Source: Chitinophagaceae bacterium
Lineage (GTDB): Bacteria > Bacteroidota > Bacteroidia > Chitinophagales > Chitinophagaceae
DNA length: 7,980 nucleotides
Direction: 5' to 3'
Assembly: GCA_025924755.1 (NCBI GenBank)
Contig: JAICHT010000160.1
Span: forward strand, 1 to 7,980
Shown: one piece after another, positions 1-5,624 of the stretch
Position numbering within the stretch: the first letter of the stretch is position 1
Layout: every line of letters begins with the position of its first letter
Made by a program: the position numbers and the translations under genes
Notes under the pieces: generated by a model
The model's database searches: none
Told to the model about the DNA's origin: nothing
Seen by the model: the letters and a program-made list of their open reading frames with translations, nothing else

Positions 1-432
1 CTGCAGGAAACGGTTTACAAAAATTTTTTGAAAGGCAAGAAAGCTACCTGGATGGCTGATGCGTCTAAAATACATTCCTTTACCTATACGCCCGATGCGG
101 CAAAAGCTACGGCTATGCTGGGTAATGATCCCGATGCATACAACGAGGTGTGGCATTTGCCTACTTCCTCAGAAAAACTTAACGGCAGGCAGTGGGTGGA
201 GCTTTTTGCCACCGAAATGAATACGGCACCGAAACTTACCGTAGCCCCTTCCCTGCTGGTGAAAGCAATGGGATTTTTTAACCCGCTGATGAAGGAAATG
301 CACGAGATGTTGTATCAATTCGATAGGGATTATTATTTCAATAGTAGCAAGTTCAATGAACAATTTCCGGAGTTTGAAACGACGGCTTACAGGGATGGCG
401 TTAGGAATGTGGTGCAGTATAATACAAAATGA
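1..432 (+). CDS. NAD-dependent epimerase/SDR-family protein, C-terminal part (5' end outside window)
   Basis: The reading frame is open from the first base to the TGA at 430-432, giving 143 residues. A TTG at position 28 is only an internal Leu, so the gene should be taken as entering from the left. The segment 'KIHSFTYTPDAAKAT' followed by 'NEVWHLPTSSEKLNGRQWVEL' resembles the C-terminal substrate-binding half of atypical SDR/NAD-dependent epimerase-dehydratases, which keep a '(H)SFTYvPDaakA' stretch before a 'WHLPT' strand. The later 'FNPLMKEMHEMLYQFDRDYYFNSSKF' region also fits that family. The Rossmann fold, the glycine-rich NAD(P) motif and the YxxxK catalytic pair would lie upstream and cannot be checked here. 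The substrate is unknown. Its 3' end converges on the outer-membrane protein gene, with 36 bases between stops. The family call is fairly safe; the exact function is not. Confidence 0.8.
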   Translation: MQETVYKNFLKGKKATWMADASKIHSFTYTPDAAKATAMLGNDPDAYNEVWHLPTSSEKLNGRQWVELFATEMNTAPKLTVAPSLLVKAMGFFNPLMKEMHEMLYQFDRDYYFNSSKFNEQFPEFETTAYRDGVRNVVQYNTK

Positions 433-468
433 TTACCTATAATTAAAGTTTTGCCTAAAAATTAATTT

Positions 469-1515
469 TTACTGAAATAAATTGGTAAAGGTGGCTCCTA
501 TAAATACGCCAAAGCCAAAGTTATTGGTATCAGTGCCAAATGTGTAGCTGCGGTTGCTGATATAGCCTGCGTATACACCGCCGTTAAAATTGGCTCTATC
601 AGCATCAGCCGTTAAAAAATACACAGGAATTTCAAAGGAAAAAACCTTTTGGTTCAATGCCACATTTACATTTGGGTTCACCCGCAATCGCGAAGCCGTA
701 TAACCGCTGGACAAATATTCAAACCGAAGCAGCTCGCTGTTTTGATGTAGCGGAGCTGCAGGGCTTAGCTCTCGCTGCACCTGAACGCCACGATTGTTAA
801 CCGGTACCAGGTACGTTTCGGGATCGTCGGCAATATAGCCGCTTTTATGTGTAAAGGTCAATGCCAATATGCCCCATTTCCGTAACATCCCTGCGGTTAC
901 TGCGCCTTTAAATGCAGTTTTGGATGCTTCGGCTGCCGCAAACGAAACAGGATTAGCCACATAGTTAAATGTTTGCTGTTGCATGGCAGTTTTAATCCCT
1001 AAATAATACGCAGTACCCCAATCAATATTGGCAATTTTATCAAACACCATTTGTTGTGCATGGGTAAGATTATCATAATTAAAATCCATTATGTTGCCTC
1101 CTGCTGCTTCTATTGCACTATTGTAAGATGCCACATCATAGTGAAAGCCGTCGCCCCACCATATTTTTTGCGCACCCATACTTATCGAACTATTGCCCGA
1201 CAGACCTGCAAGCGTCAAAGGCTTCACCGATTGCGACTTGCTGGTTACCGGCATAGAAACATTGAAGCTAAAGTTTACTGCTTTTTTAGATACATAGTTG
1301 ATATTTCCCTCGGCAGTAACACCATCATTGGTAGCGCTTAGTTTAGCAAAATTGTTGTAAGAAATAAAACCACTTGTATTGGAAGATTGAAGGGTTTTGG
1401 AAGGTATTACTTTTTGTGCTTTGGCAATTTGCTCCATGTTTAACTGCACTCTATCCTGGCAAAACGCAGTATTAAAAACCAATATTAGAACGGCATATAA
1501 CAAAACGCTTTTCAT
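469..1515 (-). CDS. Predicted outer-membrane beta-barrel protein of unknown family
   Basis: This gene encodes 348 residues. The first ~19 form a signal peptide (MKS, then a hydrophobic stretch to 'FNTAFC'), with likely cleavage before Gln20. The rest is rich in alternating polar/hydrophobic segments, Asn, Ser, Thr and aromatics, as in transmembrane beta-strands: 'GNINYVSKKAVNFSFNVSM' (~70-88), 'LRFEYLSSGYTASRLRVN' (~263-280), 'KVFSFEIPVYFLTA' (~290-303), 'NGGVYAGYISNRSYTFG' (~311-327). The last strand, 'FGFGVFIGATFTNLFQ', resembles the aromatic C-terminal strand recognised by the BAM machinery. There is no TonB box or plug domain, and no recognised PorP/SprF or OmpA domain. The start is the ATG at 1513-1515, 18 bases after the stop of the upstream 86-residue gene, so the two are probably co-transcribed. 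No Shine-Dalgarno is visible, as is usual in Bacteroidota. Location is inferred from the sequence; the function is unrecognised. Confidence 0.75.
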   Translation of the reverse strand: MKSVLLYAVLILVFNTAFCQDRVQLNMEQIAKAQKVIPSKTLQSSNTSGFISYNNFAKLSATNDGVTAEGNINYVSKKAVNFSFNVSMPVTSKSQSVKPLTLAGLSGNSSISMGAQKIWWGDGFHYDVASYNSAIEAAGGNIMDFNYDNLTHAQQMVFDKIANIDWGTAYYLGIKTAMQQQTFNYVANPVSFAAAEASKTAFKGAVTAGMLRKWGILALTFTHKSGYIADDPETYLVPVNNRGVQVQRELSPAAPLHQNSELLRFEYLSSGYTASRLRVNPNVNVALNQKVFSFEIPVYFLTADADRANFNGGVYAGYISNRSYTFGTDTNNFGFGVFIGATFTNLFQ

Positions 1516-1533
1516 TCTCTATTCTATTAAAGA

Positions 1534-1794
1534 TTATATGGTAATTCCATGCTGGCCTGTAGTATGATTGTATTTTAAAACTCCTTTCACTTCCCACCAT
1601 TCTTCAGCCGGTTCATCTATGGCAATATGGTAGGTGCTACCGGGCAAACCCTGTACAAAATACGTAAGATAATGCAGGCCGGCGTCTAAAGAAACGGTTG
1701 CCGAACCCGGTTCTTTCAACACTTCATTTCCATCTATAAAAACTTTCACCCAGCCGGAATTGGATGACGCTGAAATGGTGAGTATGGTTGTCAT
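1534..1794 (-). CDS. Small hypothetical protein, probably a beta-sandwich, upstream of the barrel gene
   Basis: This gene encodes 86 residues, starting at the ATG at 1792-1794 and ending at TAA 1534-1536. It is not a family I recognise. It starts directly with a strand-like 'TTILTISASSNSG', then 'WVKVFIDGNEVL', 'SATVSLDAGLHYLTYFVQGLPGS', 'TYHIAID' and 'WWEVKGVLKYN'. The regular beta-strand/turn alternation suggests a small immunoglobulin- or PEGA-like sandwich. There is no signal peptide or membrane segment, so it is predicted cytoplasmic unless exported another way. It contains three Trp, including a 'EEWWEV' cluster at 64-69. It lies 18 bases upstream of the barrel gene on the same strand, which suggests an operon. 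No reliable Bacteroidota -33/-7 promoter was found in the 240 bases upstream. It is called real because of its clean reading frame, operon-like spacing and plausible protein composition. Confidence 0.65.
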   Translation of the reverse strand: MTTILTISASSNSGWVKVFIDGNEVLKEPGSATVSLDAGLHYLTYFVQGLPGSTYHIAIDEPAEEWWEVKGVLKYNHTTGQHGITI

Positions 1795-1980
1795 GGTTTT
1801 AATAATTAGGCAGGTTCAAAAATTATATACAATCGTTTATTATGGCCTGTAATGCCAGCCGTCAGGTGATACCATATCCAAATGCTGATATTACTTTCGG
1901 ACATATCTTAGTATGATTCATCTTAAAGCCTGTTCCATCGTATAAATTTTACATAGTTGAATATACAATATCTATCCAAT

Positions 1981-2012
1981 AAAAAAGCCTGCAATTGAAT
2001 GCAGGCTTCTAT
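1981..2012 (-). terminator. Intrinsic terminator of the MORN-like repeat gene
   Basis: Read on the minus strand, AGCCTGCA and TGCAGGCT form a perfect 8-bp stem with a 6-base loop (arms 2007-2000 and 1993-1986), extendable by one further A-T pair. A run of six T (1986-1981) follows directly. It begins about 27 bases after the stop codon of the minus-strand gene at 2035-2736. The GC-rich stem plus U-tract is a textbook rho-independent terminator. It also separates that gene from the downstream 86-residue/barrel unit, which must therefore have its own promoter. On the plus strand the stem is preceded, not followed, by the homopolymer, so it acts mainly in the minus direction. Confidence 0.9.
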
Positions 2013-2034
2013 TTAGTAAAATAAATTAATATCG

Positions 2035-2736
2035 TTAATAGCCAGTACTGCCGTCGCGTACTTTCATTTTCTTTTTACCAGAGTTCTTCTTTTCATAATC
2101 CAACACCACCTGCGGCTTGGCTATTTTTTTGGCTTTTACTTCCGCTTTATCGGCAGTAGCATCGCCGGTACTATCGCTTACATCCAATGGTTTTAAATCA
2201 TCATTTGCCTGAACTACAGGTTTGTCTAAATTCCAGTCTTCAGTTTTTTCAACAGCACCGGTCATCGGGTCATAAAATTTCCACGTGCCGTTGCGTAAGG
2301 AATAACCTTCCAGCTTTACTACTTTGCGGGAAATGATTTTTGTCGGGTCGTTAATATCGTACACATTTACGGTATCATATGGGTTGTCTGGATTGACCGA
2401 TTTCCAGCTTTCTTCCCGTATCGGGTTGCCCATATTATTGAAGTAGATGTTCTTCCCGTCCTTATTGCCCCAGCGGTAATTTTCTACAGCCGTTAAATCG
2501 CCTGCTGGCGAAAAGCGGCGCCAGGTGCCTTCCTTGCGGCCATTTACATACAAACCTTCTTCTTCGTAGCCGGGCTCGCCGCGTAGTTCCTCTACTTTTG
2601 TTACCCAGCGGCCTTGCTTGCGGCCCTTCATATCCACAGTGTTTAAAGTGTCACCTTTCACACCAATGATATAACTTTTCCATTGCGAAAAAGCATTTGT
2701 AGAAATGAACAGCAAAAGCAAAAGTATATAACGCAT
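2035..2736 (-). CDS. Exported MORN-like (YwqK-type) repeat protein
   Basis: This gene encodes 233 residues. Residues 1-17 (MRY, then a Leu-rich core to 'NAFS') form a signal peptide with cleavage likely before Gln18. Residues ~35-171 hold degenerate repeats of the type G.K.G.W..Y...G.......Y: 'GRKQGRWV' (38-45), 'GLYVNGRKEGTWRRFSPAGDL' region (61-81), 'GNKDGKNIYFNNMGNPIREESW' region (90-111) and 'LRNGTWKFYDPMTGAVEKTEDW' region (147-168). This pattern matches MORN_2/'YwqK family antitoxin' annotations, but the toxin-antitoxin label is historical and nothing here suggests a toxin partner. Such exported repeats are common in Bacteroidota and of unknown role. Residues ~195-227 are Lys-rich and low complexity, ending in 'DGSTGY'. 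The start is ATG 2734-2736 without a Shine-Dalgarno. It is transcribed divergently from the 894-residue gene and is followed by a strong terminator, so it is probably monocistronic. Confidence 0.8.
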   Translation of the reverse strand: MRYILLLLLFISTNAFSQWKSYIIGVKGDTLNTVDMKGRKQGRWVTKVEELRGEPGYEEEGLYVNGRKEGTWRRFSPAGDLTAVENYRWGNKDGKNIYFNNMGNPIREESWKSVNPDNPYDTVNVYDINDPTKIISRKVVKLEGYSLRNGTWKFYDPMTGAVEKTEDWNLDKPVVQANDDLKPLDVSDSTGDATADKAEVKAKKIAKPQVVLDYEKKNSGKKKMKVRDGSTGY

Positions 2737-2743
2737 TGTTTAG

Positions 2744-2751
2744 TAAGTTTG
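2744..2751 (+). promoter_or_regulatory. Possible -7 promoter element for the BNR-repeat gene
   Basis: TAAGTTTG in the 91-base divergent spacer is an exact match to the Bacteroidota -7 consensus TAnnTTTG. It lies 76 bases upstream of the ATG at 2828. No TTG is found at the expected -33 spacing, so support comes from the one box only. The opposite direction has only an imperfect candidate (TACATTTT, 2786-2779). Confidence 0.3.
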
Positions 2752-2827
2752 AAAGTTATGAGGAGATAGGGTTTCGATAAAATGTAAACGTTCGTATTGG
2801 CAATTAAATTATAATATACCTGGAAAT

Positions 2828-5512
2828 ATGATCTTTTTTAAGTGGTTTCACCGCTCCGTAAAGTTACAACCATACAAGAGTGCGACGCAAGAGAAGTCTA
2901 AAAGAATTACTAAAGTTGGCTTCCCAAAAATTTACGCTTTTCTAATAGCCTTGATATTAATAACCTGTAACAGCCAGGCACAGGTAAAAGTAACACCTGC
3001 CTCTGAACGGTTAAAAAGTTTTACACAACGGGAAGCGTTGCAAAAAAAGTCGCTTTTAGATAGTGTGCCCTTTCATAATATTGGCCCTTCGGTAATGGGC
3101 GGCCGCGTAGTTGATGTGGATGTAAATCCCGACGATCCCACTGAATTTTATATTGCATATGCAACCGGTGGGTTGTGGCATACTATCAATAACGGCCAGT
3201 CCTTCACTCCCGTTTTTGATAGTGCCGATGTGATAACGATTGGTGATATAGCCGTAAACTGGAAGACAGGTACTATATGGGTAGGTACCGGGGAGGTTAA
3301 TAGCAGCCGGTCGTCCTATGCCGGTATTGGCGTATATAAAAGCAAGGATGGCGGTAAAAGCTGGCAATATTTGGGCCTGCCCGAATCGCAGCATATTGGT
3401 AAAATACTATTGCATCCAACCGATGATAATATCGCATGGGTCGCCGTATTAGGACACCTGTATTCGCCCAATAAAGAAAGAGGAGTTTATAAAACAACAG
3501 ATGGCGGAAAAACCTGGAAGCAAACGTTGTATGTGGATGATAATACCGGTGCTGTGGATATGGATATCAATCTTCAAAACCCCGACGAAGTATATGCCAG
3601 TAGCTGGTACAGAACCCGCCGCGCCTGGAACTTTGAACCCGCAGGTAAAACCAGCGGTATTTACAAAAGTAAAGATGGTGGAAATACCTGGAAACTGTTG
3701 ACCAGTTCGGATTCCGGCTTTCCTACCGGTGATAGTACCGGCAGAATTGGCATTGCTGTTTATCCAAAAAATCCTCAGATAGTATATGCAGTTGTAGACA
3801 ACCAAAAGGCCCGTCCAGACACTGCAAAAAAAGACACCAGCAAATACCTGCTTAAGGATTTTAAAGACCTTACAAAAGAAGGTTTTGCCCGGCTCAATAA
3901 TAATAAGTTGGACACTTTTTTTAAAGCAAACGGACTTAGCAAAAGGTACAACGCAAAAGATGTAAAACGGTTGATAGAAACAGGGCAGCTAAAGCCAACT
4001 GCTATATATGATTACTTGTACACTAACGATGGTTTCCAGGGATTGCCTATTGGCTGCGAAGTGTATCGAAGCGATAATGGCGGCGAAAGCTGGCACAAAA
4101 CAAATCAAAAAGGTTTGCCATTGGTTTTTAGTACCTATGGTTATTACTTTGGCAAGATCTACATATCACCTGTAAACGATCAAAAAATAGTACTACCCGG
4201 CTTTGTGGTGGAGGCCTCAGAAGACGGTGGGAAAACGTTTAAGCGAATAGACAATGGCAATGTTCACGCCGATAATCATGCTTGCTGGATAGACCCAAAA
4301 CGGGATACGCATATGATATTGGGCAATGATGGCGGCGGTAATATCACGTACGATAACGGGGCTCATTGGGCTAAGATAAATGCACCGGCTGTAGGACAAT
4401 TTTATTCGGTGGTTACGGATAATGCCAAGCCCTATAATGTATATGGCGGCTTGCAGGATAATGGCGTTTGGTATGGACCATCTACCAATAAAGAAAATGA
4501 AAACTGGCACAGCAGTGGCAACTATCCTTTTAAAACAATCATGGGTGGAGATGGCATGCAGGTTCAGATAGATCAGCAGGATAATGTAACTACCTATACC
4601 GGCTTTCAGTTTGGTAATTACTCCAGGCTCAACCGAACTAATCCCAGAGCCACCAGCAAACGTATTACTCCGCAGCATTCGCTAGGAGAAAAGCCTTACC
4701 GGTTTAATTGGCAGACTCCTGTTTTAATCAGTCAACATAACCAAGAGGTGATCTATTTCGGCGGTAATAAATTATTCCGTTCATTTAATAAAGCGGATAC
4801 TTTTTATGTAGCAGGCAACGACTTAACCAAAGGAGAAAAAAAGGGCGATGTCCCATATGGTACTATAACCACGATATCCGAATCTCCGCTGCGTTTCGGA
4901 TTATTATATGTCGGTACGGATGATGGTAATATCCAATTATCCAAAGACGATGGTTATAGCTGGACGTTATTGAATGCGGCTTCAAAGAAAGTGCAGAAAG
5001 GATCTTTACCTCAAAATTTATGGATAAGCCGTGTGTTAGCTTCGCAGTATAAAGAAAGCCGAGTATATGCTGCTTTAAGCGGTTACCGAAATGATGACTT
5101 TGCTCCGTATTTGTATGTGAGTGAAGATTTTGGCACCACCTGGAAATCGTTAAGTAACGACTTGCCCATAGAACCAATTAATGTAATAAGGGAAGATGCT
5201 AAAAATGAGAATATTTTATATGTTGGCACCGATGGGGGCTTGTATGTAAGCTTTGATAAAGGGCAGCATTTTATGATGTGGAATGCCGGTTTGCCTAGAT
5301 CCATACCCGTACATGATATTTCCATTCAGCAGCGTGAAAACGAGATCGTATTAGGCACGCATGGCAGAAGCATTTATATTGCTAAGCTGGATGATGTGCA
5401 AGGCCTGCAAAAAGACAAAGATTGGCTAAAGAAAAAACCCAAACCAGCCAAAGCAAAAGAAAAAGATGACAACCATGACGATGAACATATGGCTGAAAAG
5501 GAAACCGATTAA
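2828..5512 (+). CDS. Exported VPS10/BNR-repeat beta-propeller protein (sortilin/Ycf48-like, 'glycosyl hydrolase' type)
   Basis: This gene encodes 894 residues. The ATG at 2828 is the only start before the signal peptide. The n-region is unusually long (~33 residues, rich in Lys/Arg), followed by a hydrophobic core at ~36-46 ('YAFLIALILIT') and likely cleavage at 'SQA-QV' near residue 51. The mature part carries Asp-box/BNR motifs (S.DGG.TW): SKDGGKSW 172-179, TTDGGKTW 223-230, SKDGGNTW 281-288, SDNGGESW 415-422, SEDGGKTF 464-471, SKDDGYSW 705-712 and SEDFGTTW 765-772. Weaker copies are at ~119-126, 507-514 and 808-815. These mark blades of one or two beta-propellers, as in VPS10 domains. 'HADNHACWIDP..DTHMILGNDGG' (480-503) is typical of this Bacteroidota family. 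A mostly helical Lys-rich insertion occupies ~326-400. The C-terminal ~30 residues are a charged Lys then Asp/His/Glu tail; no T9SS sorting domain is visible. Homologues are often labelled glycosyl hydrolase or sialidase, but no catalytic residues support that. Role unknown; binding of protein or glycan is a guess. Confidence 0.85.
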   Translation: MIFFKWFHRSVKLQPYKSATQEKSKRITKVGFPKIYAFLIALILITCNSQAQVKVTPASERLKSFTQREALQKKSLLDSVPFHNIGPSVMGGRVVDVDVNPDDPTEFYIAYATGGLWHTINNGQSFTPVFDSADVITIGDIAVNWKTGTIWVGTGEVNSSRSSYAGIGVYKSKDGGKSWQYLGLPESQHIGKILLHPTDDNIAWVAVLGHLYSPNKERGVYKTTDGGKTWKQTLYVDDNTGAVDMDINLQNPDEVYASSWYRTRRAWNFEPAGKTSGIYKSKDGGNTWKLLTSSDSGFPTGDSTGRIGIAVYPKNPQIVYAVVDNQKARPDTAKKDTSKYLLKDFKDLTKEGFARLNNNKLDTFFKANGLSKRYNAKDVKRLIETGQLKPTAIYDYLYTNDGFQGLPIGCEVYRSDNGGESWHKTNQKGLPLVFSTYGYYFGKIYISPVNDQKIVLPGFVVEASEDGGKTFKRIDNGNVHADNHACWIDPKRDTHMILGNDGGGNITYDNGAHWAKINAPAVGQFYSVVTDNAKPYNVYGGLQDNGVWYGPSTNKENENWHSSGNYPFKTIMGGDGMQVQIDQQDNVTTYTGFQFGNYSRLNRTNPRATSKRITPQHSLGEKPYRFNWQTPVLISQHNQEVIYFGGNKLFRSFNKADTFYVAGNDLTKGEKKGDVPYGTITTISESPLRFGLLYVGTDDGNIQLSKDDGYSWTLLNAASKKVQKGSLPQNLWISRVLASQYKESRVYAALSGYRNDDFAPYLYVSEDFGTTWKSLSNDLPIEPINVIREDAKNENILYVGTDGGLYVSFDKGQHFMMWNAGLPRSIPVHDISIQQRENEIVLGTHGRSIYIAKLDDVQGLQKDKDWLKKKPKPAKAKEKDDNHDDEHMAEKETD

Positions 5513-5587
5513 ATTTATCACAGTAAATAGAGGTTGTAAACAGTCATCACCTGATTAAATCGTTTACTGAACGACCCTACATTTATT

Positions 5588-5623
5588 TACTCTTGTTATA
5601 CAAAAGAGTATTTTTATAACAAG
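5588..5623 (+). promoter_or_regulatory. Two overlapping, mutually exclusive inverted repeats in front of the FUSC gene
   Basis: Hairpin A: TACTCTT (5588-5594) pairs with AAGAGTA (5604-5610), loop 9 bases, followed by TTTTT (5611-5615). It resembles a weak intrinsic terminator for the preceding BNR-repeat gene. Hairpin B: CTTGTTATA (5592-5600) pairs perfectly with TATAACAAG (5615-5623), spacer 14 bases. Its right arm stops one base short of the ATG at 5625. The arms share 5592-5594, and the loop/spacer of each contains part of the other, so both cannot form at once. B could alternatively be a dyad operator. Both stems are AT-rich and the function is inference. Confidence 0.4.
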
Positions 5624-5624
5624 G

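Noticed and set aside
456..471. 16-base perfect palindrome TAAAAATTAATTTTTA between the convergent SDR and barrel genes
   Set aside because: It is made only of A and T and overlaps the barrel stop codon; too weak as a hairpin to call a terminator, and such palindromes arise easily in AT-rich DNA.
1051..1341. 96-residue plus-strand reading frame inside the barrel gene
   Set aside because: It is antisense to a better-supported coding frame; its Cys/Ile/Arg-rich product has no recognisable features.
1811..1830. TAATTTTTG on the minus strand upstream of the 86-residue gene as a -7 promoter box
   Set aside because: It has one base too many for TAnnTTTG and no TTG at -33 spacing.
2035..2736. Toxin-antitoxin locus based on the YwqK antitoxin label
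   Set aside because: The protein has a signal peptide and MORN-like repeats, is followed by a terminator, and has no small toxin gene beside it.
4217..4678. 153-residue minus-strand reading frame inside the BNR-repeat gene
   Set aside because: It is fully within an 894-residue gene with clear repeat motifs; the Ile-rich translation is what antisense of Asp/Asn/Tyr codons gives.
5521..5569. CAGTAAA (5521-5527) and TTTACTG (5563-5569) inverted repeat after the BNR-repeat gene
   Set aside because: It is short with a 35-base spacer and no T-run; plausible by chance in this composition.
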